A program made the translations under genes and the position numbers. Below are positions 16,194 through 23,722 of a DNA stretch of 36,239 nucleotides, one piece after another. The number at the start of each line of letters is the position of its first letter. The first letter of the stretch is position 1. The notes under the pieces are model-generated. The model made no database searches, was not told the DNA's origin, and saw nothing but the letters and a program-made list of their open reading frames with translations. The stretch comes from Saprospiraceae bacterium (lineage in GTDB: Bacteria > Bacteroidota > Bacteroidia > Chitinophagales > Saprospiraceae): NCBI GenBank assembly GCA_020631105.1, contig JAHDHW010000004.1, positions 1 through 36,239 on the forward strand, in the 5' to 3' direction.

Positions 16194-16907
16194 TTACTTA
16201 ATACTATTCAGCATGCGCATTTACTTGCGGTCCCATTTGAGAATCTTGACATTCATTATGGTGCTCCTATCTTGCTTGATATTGATCGTTTTTACCACAA
16301 AATCATAAATAAGCAAAGAGGAGGCTTTTGCTATGAAATCAATGGTTTACTCTCCTGGTTATTGCGTGAAATCGGATTTGAAACAACCCTCATCTCCGCA
16401 GGGATTCACAAAGAAAATGGCGAATTCGGTCCTATGAAAGAACACCTAGCACTTATGGTTAAGTGTGAAGATCAGGCCTATTTGGTTGATGCAGGTTTTG
16501 GAAAATTTTCAATGTACCCGCTTCCCATAATTTATGATCAAGAGCTGATCGATCCTCTTGGCACTTATAAATTTGAACACCATTCAGCGGAACTGATCAT
16601 TCTCTCCAGCTTTAAAGAATCCAAATGGGGACCTGAATATATCTTCTCCACTAGCCCCAGAAAACTAATTGATTTTGAAGAACGCTGTCACTTTCAACAA
16701 ACAAGTCCGGAGTCTCATTTCACCAAAAAGAAAATGATTACCCGACTTACACCGGCAGGTAGAATCACGCTACACGAAGATAAATTTATTCAGACCGTTC
16801 ATAAAGAACGAAAAGAAATGGCCGTAACATCCTCCAATCAATTTGATAGCTTACTGCATCAATACTTTGGCCCTTCCTTTGCCTTTAATGGAAATGCTAA
16901 AAAGTAA
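16131..16907 (+). CDS. nat: Arylamine N-acetyltransferase
   Basis: NAT enzymes transfer acetyl groups from acetyl-CoA to arylamines, arylhydrazines or aryl-hydroxylamines. The Cys-His-Asp triad is visible: Cys67 in RGGFCYEING, His105 in KEHLALMV and Asp120 in YLVDAGFG. The N-terminal YFNRLG and AVPFENLDIHYG segments are also diagnostic. Length is 258 aa, close to the usual 270-280. The start is TTG at 16131: no ATG or GTG is available in frame upstream before a stop at 16086, and the TTG gives the canonical spacing before YFNRLG. It converges on the PNPOx-like gene, with 35 bp between them and no strong terminator. Confidence 0.92.
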   Translation: MSTTEYFNRLGINESTNPDLHLLNTIQHAHLLAVPFENLDIHYGAPILLDIDRFYHKIINKQRGGFCYEINGLLSWLLREIGFETTLISAGIHKENGEFGPMKEHLALMVKCEDQAYLVDAGFGKFSMYPLPIIYDQELIDPLGTYKFEHHSAELIILSSFKESKWGPEYIFSTSPRKLIDFEERCHFQQTSPESHFTKKKMITRLTPAGRITLHEDKFIQTVHKERKEMAVTSSNQFDSLLHQYFGPSFAFNGNAKK

Positions 16908-16942
16908 GAATAAAGTTATTAGCAATACCCGATCCGTAAACT

Positions 16943-17500
16943 TTACAGTTTATCTAAATAAGGTCTAATTTCCTCTAGCGTATATCTTTGTTGGATATGC
17001 TGTGGGCAATTTACATCCCAGGCAGTTATTCTGATTTTGATTGCTCGTTCAATAGGGACATCATAATTCTCATCCTTTAGTTGATTCATTAAGTCATCAT
17101 CATCCGTAATTACAAATGCTTCCCCCCAGATCTTTATCCTTTTCCTATTTGGATAGTCCATTAAAAAAAGATGAACTTTTCTGTTTTCGTCAAAGTTGCC
17201 AACAGAAATATACTGTCGATTTCCTGAAAAATCTGCAAATGCAATATGTTCATCATCTAACACCTTTAAAAAACCCTTTGGTCCCCCTCTGTGCTGAATA
17301 TATGGTTGTCCTTCTGCATTAGCAGATGCCAAATAAAAAGAATCCCTTTCACTAATAAAATATCGAAGCTGCGACGTTATTTTTGTCTGCCAATCTCTAT
17401 TTTCCGCCATATTTTGATAGGCCTTTCTAGACCCCATTTCTTCTTGACGCTTTTTGACAGCTTCCGTAAATGCTATATCACTAACAAATTTTGATTCCAT
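16943..17500 (-). CDS. Pyridoxamine 5'-phosphate oxidase-like flavoprotein
   Basis: This is a 185-aa split-barrel FMN-binding protein of the PNPOx-like superfamily. After a helical N-terminus (1-45), the barrel shows FYLASANAEGQPYIQHRGGPKGFLKVLD, the FADFSGNRQYISVGNF strand-turn and VHLFLMDYPNRKRIKIWGEA, the order typical of general stress FMN-binding proteins rather than of the PLP-biosynthetic enzyme PdxH. A C-terminal ITAWDVNCPQHIQQRYTLEEI segment is also typical of this subgroup. It is the last gene of the TetR-controlled minus-strand run, 30 bp after the azoreductase-like gene. The substrate is unknown; a role in detoxifying quinones or other electrophiles is inferred from its neighbours. 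Confidence 0.85.
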   Translation of the reverse strand: MESKFVSDIAFTEAVKKRQEEMGSRKAYQNMAENRDWQTKITSQLRYFISERDSFYLASANAEGQPYIQHRGGPKGFLKVLDDEHIAFADFSGNRQYISVGNFDENRKVHLFLMDYPNRKRIKIWGEAFVITDDDDLMNQLKDENYDVPIERAIKIRITAWDVNCPQHIQQRYTLEEIRPYLDKL

Positions 17501-17530
17501 GAGTATTATTTAAGAAAGTGAGTTTTAATA

Positions 17531-18145
17531 TTAATACCATCTTTCACTCAACAAGTCAATTTCTTTCTTTGAAGTTTCAATAAGACTCTCCAGTTTATCA
17601 GCATATTGTTGAGTTCCAAATACAGTAATAGATTCTGTAGAAATCCCCATCAAATCAAAACAAGCTGATGCCAAAGGCGTTGCAAAGTTTAGCTTTTCCA
17701 TAGGTTCTGACCCTAAATCACTACCGCTGGTTGTAAGAACTAATGCCTTTGTATTTACGCTCAATCCTACGAGTCCTTTCTCCGTTGCCGCAAATGTTCT
17801 TCCTGCTTGAATAACTGCATCAAACCAAGCTTTTACAGTAGCAGGTAAAGAATAATTGTAGACGGGAGTCGCCACAACAACATAATCCGTATCCAACAAC
17901 TGATTTGTTAGCTGGTCATTTTTATCCAAGAGTTTCTGTTCTTCTTCATTGAGCTCCACCCCACCAAAGTTTCGGGCAACTACAAGATTTAAATTATCGT
18001 TTAATAATAAATCAGGGGTATTCTTAGTCAAATCAAGAATAGAAAAATCTGTCTTATCTTTATTTTTTGTTATAAAGTAATCAAGCATTTTCTTTGTGTT
18101 AGAGTTTTCCCGAGGTGTATAATTAACAATTAATGTCTTTTTCAT
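17531..18145 (-). CDS. FMN-dependent NADH-azoreductase / quinone reductase-like
   Basis: This flavodoxin-fold NAD(P)H oxidoreductase (204 aa) is of the AzoR/NQO type, which reduces quinones and azo compounds by two electrons and so avoids semiquinone radicals. The N-terminal phosphate-binding loop, residues 8-16 within NYTPRENSNTKK, fits the TPR.nS.s pattern. The VVATPVYNYSLPATVKAWFDAVIQAGRTFA block (about 89-118) is the classical azoreductase PMYNF-like segment. FGTQQYAD near the C-terminus also fits. It sits between osmC and the PNPOx-like gene in the TetR-linked operon, which supports a role in quinone or electrophile tolerance. Confidence 0.88.
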   Translation of the reverse strand: MKKTLIVNYTPRENSNTKKMLDYFITKNKDKTDFSILDLTKNTPDLLLNDNLNLVVARNFGGVELNEEEQKLLDKNDQLTNQLLDTDYVVVATPVYNYSLPATVKAWFDAVIQAGRTFAATEKGLVGLSVNTKALVLTTSGSDLGSEPMEKLNFATPLASACFDLMGISTESITVFGTQQYADKLESLIETSKKEIDLLSERWY

Positions 18146-18186
18146 TTTTTATGATCTTTTGATTATTTATTTTAATTCGATAGCAT

Positions 18187-18615
18187 CTACAATGCTGTTG
18201 TTTTAATTTTAATTTCGTTCATTAAGGTTTTATTTACCGGGCATTTATCAGCGATTTCCATTAGTCTAGCCCGTTGCTGATCATCTAGATTTCCCGAAAG
18301 CTTGACTTTCTTATCGATGACATGGACATAACCTTCTGTTGATTCACAATTATCACAATCCTTACTATGGATCCTTTCTTGTGATAGCACAACTTCGACA
18401 TCTTCTAAGTCCCATTTTTTTCTATCCGCATACATCCGGATAGTCATGGCTACACAACTGCCCAATGACATTAGTAATAGACTATATGGATCTGCTCCTT
18501 TATCCGTTCCGTAAGGATAAGGTTCGTCAGCAATGACTTGATGCTTCCCGGCACTGAGGATTGTTTCATAATTCGAACGACCAATTTTTGCAGTTACTTC
18601 TTTCATTATTTTCAT
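18187..18615 (-). CDS. OsmC family peroxiredoxin-like protein
   Basis: OsmC/Ohr proteins reduce organic hydroperoxides with a pair of reactive cysteines. Here the family pair is Cys54 in MSLGSCVAMT and Cys125 in ADKCPVNKTL. Extra cysteines at 87 and 90 (DCDNC) form a CxxC that is not part of the core family motif and might bind metal or act as an additional redox centre. The 142-aa length is normal. The start chosen is the ATG at 18615; a second Met at residue 4 is possible. The gene abuts the GAPDH gene (2 bp between the stop of GAPDH and this start), implying translational coupling within the operon. Confidence 0.9.
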   Translation of the reverse strand: MKIMKEVTAKIGRSNYETILSAGKHQVIADEPYPYGTDKGADPYSLLLMSLGSCVAMTIRMYADRKKWDLEDVEVVLSQERIHSKDCDNCESTEGYVHVIDKKVKLSGNLDDQQRARLMEIADKCPVNKTLMNEIKIKTTAL

Positions 18616-18617
18616 TT

Positions 18618-19616
18618 TTAAACAGGTGAAACATTTTCAAGAATCTGTCGAATCATCTGATTGGCAAAGCCCCATTCATTATCATACCACGCCAGTATTT
18701 TCACCAAATCTCCATCTACCACTTTCGTCATTTCCAAATCAATAATTGCAGCATGAGGGTCTTTGATAATATCGCTAGAAACAATAGGATCATTAGTTAC
18801 TCTGATAATATTCCGGTAGCGGTCTGTGGCTGCTTCTTCTGTAAATATTTGGTTCAACTCTTTCTTAGAAGTCTTTTGGGTAGTCAACAATGTGATATCC
18901 GAAACCGAACCAATGGCTACTGGTACTCTTATCGCCATGCCATCAAAGATTCCCGCATATTCAGGCATTGCTTTGGTAGTTGCTGTTGCTGCTCCTGTTG
19001 TGGTTGGAATTAGATTATTAAATCCTGTTCTCCCCATTCGGGTCTTTTTGTGGGGGGCATCCACGACTGCGTTCGAAGAGGTGTTGGCATGGATAGTAGT
19101 CATAATAGCTTTTTTTATACCTATCCTCCGTCCCAGTATTTCGATTACCGGACTGATGTTATTTGTTGTACAACTCGCACAAGAAAAAATAGTACTCCGT
19201 CCATCTTTGGTATTGACACCATGTACTACCGTAGGTACACCACCACTAGAGGTTGGTCCCGAAAGGACTACAACTTTAGCTCCTGCGTCAACATGCTTTT
19301 GAGCGTCTTCTTCCTTTGTAAAAACTCCTGTGCTTTCGATAACGACATCTACACCTAATTCGCCCCAGGGAAGATCAACAGGATTCCTTTGACTATAAAA
19401 TGGAATCGATTTTCCATCTACCACTAGATTGTTACCCTTTACTTTTACTTCTTTTTCAAAAGCCCCATGTACACTATCATATTTCAGTAAATAAGCAATG
19501 TTGTCAATAGAAGCAATGTCATTTACGGCAACCAATTCTAATTCTGGTGTTTCTAATATTATCTTTAAAGAGGCTCTGCCGATTCTCCCCATTCCGTTAA
19601 TTGCTATTTTTTTCAT
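18618..19616 (-). CDS. gap: Type I glyceraldehyde-3-phosphate dehydrogenase, variant active site
   Basis: The 332-aa enzyme has an N-terminal Rossmann domain (INGMGRIGR, residues 6-14; Asp33 in VNDIA suggests NAD specificity) and the catalytic domain with Cys149 and His176 (TTIHAN). The catalytic loop reads SCASCTTNN at 145-153, where the classical form is SNASCTTNC. The redox-active Cys normally at 153 is Asn, and a Cys appears at 146. HANTSSNAVVD replaces the usual HAYT-type stretch after His176. It is embedded in a TetR-linked stress operon, not a glycolytic cluster, so it is likely a stress-specific or backup isozyme; this role is inferred. It lies 29 bp after the DUF1348 gene. Confidence 0.93.
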   Translation of the reverse strand: MKKIAINGMGRIGRASLKIILETPELELVAVNDIASIDNIAYLLKYDSVHGAFEKEVKVKGNNLVVDGKSIPFYSQRNPVDLPWGELGVDVVIESTGVFTKEEDAQKHVDAGAKVVVLSGPTSSGGVPTVVHGVNTKDGRSTIFSCASCTTNNISPVIEILGRRIGIKKAIMTTIHANTSSNAVVDAPHKKTRMGRTGFNNLIPTTTGAATATTKAMPEYAGIFDGMAIRVPVAIGSVSDITLLTTQKTSKKELNQIFTEEAATDRYRNIIRVTNDPIVSSDIIKDPHAAIIDLEMTKVVDGDLVKILAWYDNEWGFANQMIRQILENVSPV

Positions 19617-19645
19617 CGTTGATATTTTAAGCGTGAATAGTGATT

Positions 19646-20056
19646 TTATAATTTTCTTTCTGACTCCTCAATCGCCAAGTCATTTATACTAGCATATCGT
19701 TTTTTCATCAAACCATCTTCGTCAAATTCCCAATTTTCATTTCCATAGGCACGAAACCATTGTCCCTTTTCATTGTGATACTCATATTCAAACCGTACAG
19801 CAATTCTGTTATTACCGAAGGCCCATAGCTCTTTTTTAAGTTTATAATCCAATTCCACTTTCCATTTATCTTGTAAAAAAGCTTGAACTTCATATCGTCC
19901 ATTGATAAACTGATTGCGATTGCGCCATTCGGTATCTTCTGAATACGCATGAGAAATTTTTACTGGATCTTTACTATTCCAGGCGTCTTCTGCCATCTGG
20001 ACTTTTTGTCTGGCTGTTTCCTCTGTAAAAGGAGGTAAAGGATATTTTTTTTCCAT
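19646..20056 (-). CDS. NTF2-like DUF1348 family protein
   Basis: This small cone-shaped NTF2/SnoaL-fold protein (136 aa) opens with [26 protein letters not shown], then has [28 protein letters not shown], and later [34 protein letters not shown], which is the DUF1348 pattern (segments listed as landmarks only). No catalytic role is established for the family. It is the first gene after tetR, and the perfect 18-bp palindrome at 20073-20090 lies 17 bp before its ATG, so it and the downstream genes are likely repressed by that TetR. Confidence 0.88.
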   Translation of the reverse strand: MEKKYPLPPFTEETARQKVQMAEDAWNSKDPVKISHAYSEDTEWRNRNQFINGRYEVQAFLQDKWKVELDYKLKKELWAFGNNRIAVRFEYEYHNEKGQWFRAYGNENWEFDEDGLMKKRYASINDLAIEESERKL

Positions 20057-20072
20057 TTTATGTATGTTATAA

Positions 20073-20090
20073 TTACCGAACGTTCGGTAA
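20073..20090. promoter_or_regulatory. TetR operator O1 (perfect 18-bp palindrome)
   Basis: ttaccgaacgttcggtaa is a perfect inverted repeat of a size typical for TetR-family operators. It sits between the tetR stop and the DUF1348 start, and recurs with one change upstream of tetR at 20699-20716. This is strong evidence that the TetR protein controls both transcription units. Confidence 0.85.
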
Positions 20091-20109
20091 AATTATGATA
20101 TAAAAAAAG

Positions 20110-20670
20110 TTATTCTAAATAATTACTTTCAATTTTTTTAAGGGTCTCTTCAAATATTTTAATATCGTTCAACCCTCTCGTTACAATCAAACTTCCCTGA
20201 ATATCAACTAAAGTTTGAACAGCATATTTAGTCGCTTTAGAAGTACTAAATCCTAATTCCAACCCCAAGTTATAAAAGGCATTGATCCAATCTTGCATTC
20301 CGTTTTGGATTTGTTCATTAAACAAATCCAAGCCTGCTTTCATCGATAATGCCCTTAATAAGCAGGTTTCCTCGCCTCCATTATAAAGTTTCGTTATTTG
20401 TAAAATTCCATTTTTTAATCGCATTTGTGGCGATACTTCTTCATCTGCTAAAGCTAAAAAAACATTATTTTGGACCCATTCACCGATGTGATTGAGCACC
20501 GTTTCTGCCATTTCTTGCTTCCCATTTGGAAATCGATGATAAAGGCTTGCTTTTTTTAAACCAGTAGCCTCGGCTAGTTCCTTTAAACTTGCACCTTCGT
20601 ATCCTTTGGAACGAAACACCTTCGTTAAGCCCGCCAAAATTTCGTCATCTAATACTTTTTGTGGTCGCAT
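20110..20670 (-). CDS. TetR/AcrR family transcriptional repressor
   Basis: The 186-aa regulator has the TetR helix-turn-helix at about residues 25-47 (ASLKELAEATGLKKASLYHRF). Its helical C-terminal ligand domain resembles the LmrA/YxaF-like C-terminal region. The only cysteine is Cys103 (GGEETCLLRAL), close to where E. coli NemR has its sensing Cys106. Electrophile sensing through this residue is a hypothesis, not a homology claim. The gene is first on the minus strand; its promoter (20675-20706) overlaps an operator copy, so it should repress itself as well as the five genes downstream. The ATG at 20670 directly follows the -7 box, suggesting a leaderless mRNA. Confidence 0.92.
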   Translation of the reverse strand: MRPQKVLDDEILAGLTKVFRSKGYEGASLKELAEATGLKKASLYHRFPNGKQEMAETVLNHIGEWVQNNVFLALADEEVSPQMRLKNGILQITKLYNGGEETCLLRALSMKAGLDLFNEQIQNGMQDWINAFYNLGLELGFSTSKATKYAVQTLVDIQGSLIVTRGLNDIKIFEETLKKIESNYLE

Positions 20671-20674
20671 AGGT

Positions 20675-20706
20675 CAAAGATAAGCATTATAAATATAATT
20701 ACCAAA
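20675..20706 (-). promoter_or_regulatory. tetR promoter, consensus -33/-7, probably leaderless
   Basis: On the minus strand TTTG (20706-20703) is followed by a 20-bp spacer and TATCTTTG (20682-20675), both exact consensus boxes. Only four bases separate the -7 box from the ATG at 20670, so transcription should begin at or next to the start codon. The -33 TTTG lies inside operator O2. Confidence 0.7.
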
Positions 20707-20716
20707 CGTTCGGTAA
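20699..20716. promoter_or_regulatory. TetR operator O2, overlapping the tetR -33 box
   Basis: ttaccaaacgttcggtaa differs from the perfect palindrome at 20073 by one base (A for G at 20704). Read on the minus strand that change turns TTCG into the -33 box TTTG, so bound repressor would directly block RNA polymerase. Confidence 0.85.
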
Positions 20717-21386
20717 AATAATACTAAATTTTCTTTATCTCCCTATAACTTATTATTGAAGTTATTCAATAATTCAGAATAAAGCCGAGAAGCAGAGATT
20801 TTTGTCTAAATCGAAGCGTTAAGCAAAAAGGTCAATTCGCTCCAAAGGTCCAAAAGACTTCTCTGGAGAGCCACTATGTGGTAGACACCTTAGGAGTTTT
20901 TGAACAACTTCATAGTCTAAAAATTGGTAAGCAATTGACTTACAAGAATGAAAGTTAATTGCTGATTTATCCTATAAATTACAATCAAGGTTAGCTAAGT
21001 TAGGCTTTATAATTATTTACTCCCTTCTATCTCAGATATCAATGATATCAACGCAAAAGCGCATGATAGTTCAATGGCACAGGTCAATTAGTATGATTGT
21101 TATTAGTGATTAGTGAGTCGTTTCCTTTGACTGCCTTTCATTTCTTTTGTCGATTGGGCGTCGAGCATGTTCAAATGTACATAAAAAGAAAATTACGAAT
21201 GAGTAAAATATTATAATAAAATAATAATTCGCTGATCTCGAGTATACAAACAAGTTGTATCCTCTACGGCATGATCCACGGGGTCTTTATCTAAGCTAAG
21301 TCTAAGTAATGAAAAATAAGAATACTGATGGGGCACCATTTGAAACGCCATTCGATCAGCGCAGGTAACAATCAGCGTAAAATGTA
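20717..21386. other. Long intergenic region, no recognised gene
   Basis: About 670 bp between the tetR control region and the OmpA terminator contain no recognised gene, RNA or mobile element. A plus-strand frame lacking an ATG is open from 20773 to 20958 (61 codons plus stop) and looks weakly protein-like. Around 21090-21120 there are short ATTAGTGA-type repeats reminiscent of those at the left window edge. The rest is AT-rich with frequent stops. Confidence 0.5.
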
Positions 21387-21420
21387 AAATCCCGAATCAG
21401 CACGAAGCGATCCGGGATTT
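21387..21420 (-). terminator. Intrinsic terminator after the OmpA-like gene
   Basis: aaatcccg (21387-21394) pairs with cgggattt (21413-21420), extended past one mismatch by atc/gat. On the minus strand the hairpin starts 25 bp after the stop of the OmpA-like gene and is followed by TTTTACATTTT, a good U-rich tract. Confidence 0.75.
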
Positions 21421-21444
21421 ACTTTTATTTATAAACGACTGAAT

Positions 21445-23613
21445 TTAACGTTTGACGAAGGAGCGAATTTCGTAATCAGATTTAAGCGTTTGAACAACAC
21501 CTTGCGCTTCTTGTAAAGAATAGTACACTCCCACCAAAATGGTGTAAGTGTCCCCTCCGTTTACAATCTCCGGTGCATAGCCATAAGATTGTAATTTATT
21601 ATATCGCTTCTCAGCGTTATCATAATTTTTGAAAACACCCGCAACTACCTGAAAGGCCGCCCCTGAATCAGAAGAGCTGCTATAAGATGGTTCACTTGTA
21701 TTAGATGACTGACTTTCATAAGTTGGACCGTAATTATTGGAGGATTCGCTTGCGCTCGCAGGAGCACTTGTATCTGTTGTAAAGCGAATATTAATTTCCT
21801 GATCCATCTTAGTAATCCGTACTTCTGTACGTCGGTTATACTGATGCTCTACTTCACTACAGTTAACACCATCCGAACAACGATTACGTAGCTCGCTTTC
21901 ACCATAACCAACGGCCCGCAAACGAGAAGTGTTTACCCCTCTATCAATAAGGTAGCCTACTGCGCTTTCCGCTCTTTTTTGAGAAAGTTGCCGATTATAC
22001 CGTGTTCCTCCACGCGAATCTGTATGCGAAGCTAATTCTATCTCAATGTCAGGGTAATTATTCAAAAATGCGGCTAAAGCATCAAGATCAATTCTTGCGT
22101 CAGGACGAATCGAAGCGTCATTAAAATTGTAATAAATATTAGAAAGTTGGAATACTGTTCCTTCCCGTATAGTTGACGGAAATGCATCATCTACGTTCTC
22201 AATTCCGACACCATCATCAAATCCATCTTCAGAACCAAGATCACTCATTCCGTTTTCATTATTACCAGAAGAATCACTAGGATCACCAGTACCGAGATCT
22301 GCGAGTGTTTCGTCAATAGGCTTTGCTTTATCCAGCGCTATAAAAATTTCTCCTTCCTCACTTTCACTATTGACGATAATTTGTTGAGATTCAAAACCTT
22401 CTTTTTCAATAATCACAACATAATTTCCACCTTCTAAGCTCAAAGGAAATTTGCCGAAGCTATCTGTCAAGCCACTTAAACTGGTATTGTCCATCGGTAA
22501 TCTGAGTACTAAATTCTCTCCATCTACGCCTTGCTCTTGCTGGATAGCATTAATCGCATTAGAGAAAGTAAGATTATCGATATCTGTATAGCTTATTCTT
22601 GCACTATCCAGCATAGCACCTGATTCTAAATCAGAAACCAAAAAGGTCATGGTTTTGACCACTACAGGTTTGACTCCAAGTGCATCATCTAAGCCATCAA
22701 AAACATAGAAGCTATAAATATCATCATTACCCAGGCCTCCAGGTCGATTAGAAGAAAGGTATCCATTTTTTTTATCCCGGTCGAGAATGAACCCAAAGTC
22801 ATCATTCTCGGAGTTAAAAGGTGTAGACAAGTTTACCGGGCTAGACCAGGTACCACCTACGTTAGTTGCCGTAAAAATGTCCAATCCGCCAAATCCGGCA
22901 TGTCCGGAAGAAGCAAAGTAAAGCGTTCCATCAGCGTGGATATATGGGAATACTTCATCGCCGTCAGTGTTAATACCTGGGCCTAAATTCTCAGGTTCTG
23001 ACCAGACACCTCCGCGTTGATAGGCAACGTAAATATCTAAGCCTCCTACTCCACCAGGGCGATCGCTTGCAAAATATAAGGCGTCACCTTCAACAGAAAT
23101 TGAAGGGTGAACAGTATTACTATTATCATCATTAAAGGGAAGTTCTTCGATGTTCTTCCACTCTTTTCCTACTCTTTCTGCAGAATAAATCTTGAGCTTA
23201 ACAATACCATCTTTGGCCTTTTTAAGCTTTCCGTTCTTTACATTATTTCTTGTAAAGAAAATGTTATCCGCTGTACGATCAAAGGTTACAGGCCCTTCAT
23301 GAACAGTTGACAAGAGTTCTATGGCAAAAGGCTCCGGTTTTTTCAACAAGCCATTATCCTCTCTTTCCGCCTGAAAGATGGACATAATGTTTTTATCAAT
23401 CCTTTTGTCTTTGATTTTGTACCGTTTTGCGGTAGGCTTCGTGGAAATGAATACAATACCACTTTCCAAAAAGGCAGGGCTATACTCTAATCCATCAGAA
23501 TTGATGGTAGACTCATTAGTTATAAATACCTTTTTATCAGAGTTATTAGGTTGCGCAAAACTTTGGGCAGCCATAAATAAGCAAAGCATCGGTATCAGGG
23601 TATAAATCTTCAT
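21445..23613 (-). CDS. OmpA-family protein with PD40 repeats and C-terminal SPOR domain
   Basis: This 722-aa envelope protein has a signal peptide (1-20, cut before QPNN), a WD40-like PD40 propeller (about 165-305, with repeated LYFASDRPGG/LYFASSGHAG and GGLDI(Y/F) words), a carboxypeptidase-regulatory-like beta domain (about 322-428) and an acidic Ser/Asp/Gly linker (430-475). An OmpA peptidoglycan-binding domain follows (about 490-600, with ELASHTDSRG and NRRTEVRI), then a Ser-rich linker (615-650) and a C-terminal SPOR domain (about 652-720). OmpA and SPOR both bind peptidoglycan, so it may anchor the outer-membrane export machinery to the wall. It is the last gene after PorP/SprF; proteins of this PD40-OmpA class commonly accompany T9SS type B substrates. 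Confidence 0.92.
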   Translation of the reverse strand: MKIYTLIPMLCLFMAAQSFAQPNNSDKKVFITNESTINSDGLEYSPAFLESGIVFISTKPTAKRYKIKDKRIDKNIMSIFQAEREDNGLLKKPEPFAIELLSTVHEGPVTFDRTADNIFFTRNNVKNGKLKKAKDGIVKLKIYSAERVGKEWKNIEELPFNDDNSNTVHPSISVEGDALYFASDRPGGVGGLDIYVAYQRGGVWSEPENLGPGINTDGDEVFPYIHADGTLYFASSGHAGFGGLDIFTATNVGGTWSSPVNLSTPFNSENDDFGFILDRDKKNGYLSSNRPGGLGNDDIYSFYVFDGLDDALGVKPVVVKTMTFLVSDLESGAMLDSARISYTDIDNLTFSNAINAIQQEQGVDGENLVLRLPMDNTSLSGLTDSFGKFPLSLEGGNYVVIIEKEGFESQQIIVNSESEEGEIFIALDKAKPIDETLADLGTGDPSDSSGNNENGMSDLGSEDGFDDGVGIENVDDAFPSTIREGTVFQLSNIYYNFNDASIRPDARIDLDALAAFLNNYPDIEIELASHTDSRGGTRYNRQLSQKRAESAVGYLIDRGVNTSRLRAVGYGESELRNRCSDGVNCSEVEHQYNRRTEVRITKMDQEINIRFTTDTSAPASASESSNNYGPTYESQSSNTSEPSYSSSSDSGAAFQVVAGVFKNYDNAEKRYNKLQSYGYAPEIVNGGDTYTILVGVYYSLQEAQGVVQTLKSDYEIRSFVKR

Positions 23614-23722
23614 ATGATCTATTTTTAGTTATCCATCAATCCTAAAGGATTGTGCGAAGGGATATTTTGTTCAACGGGATTATTTAACGCTACTTTAATA
23701 CTAGCAAAGTTTATTCCTGATC

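Noticed and set aside
16937-16952. Hairpin taaact/agttta between nat and the PNPOx-like gene as a bidirectional terminator
   Set aside because: The stem is only 6 bp, AT-only apart from one pair, and overlaps a stop codon; too weak to call.
18753-19358. Plus-strand frames of up to 158 codons opposite the GAPDH gene
   Set aside because: The minus strand encodes an unmistakable full-length GAPDH; the plus-strand products have no recognisable features.
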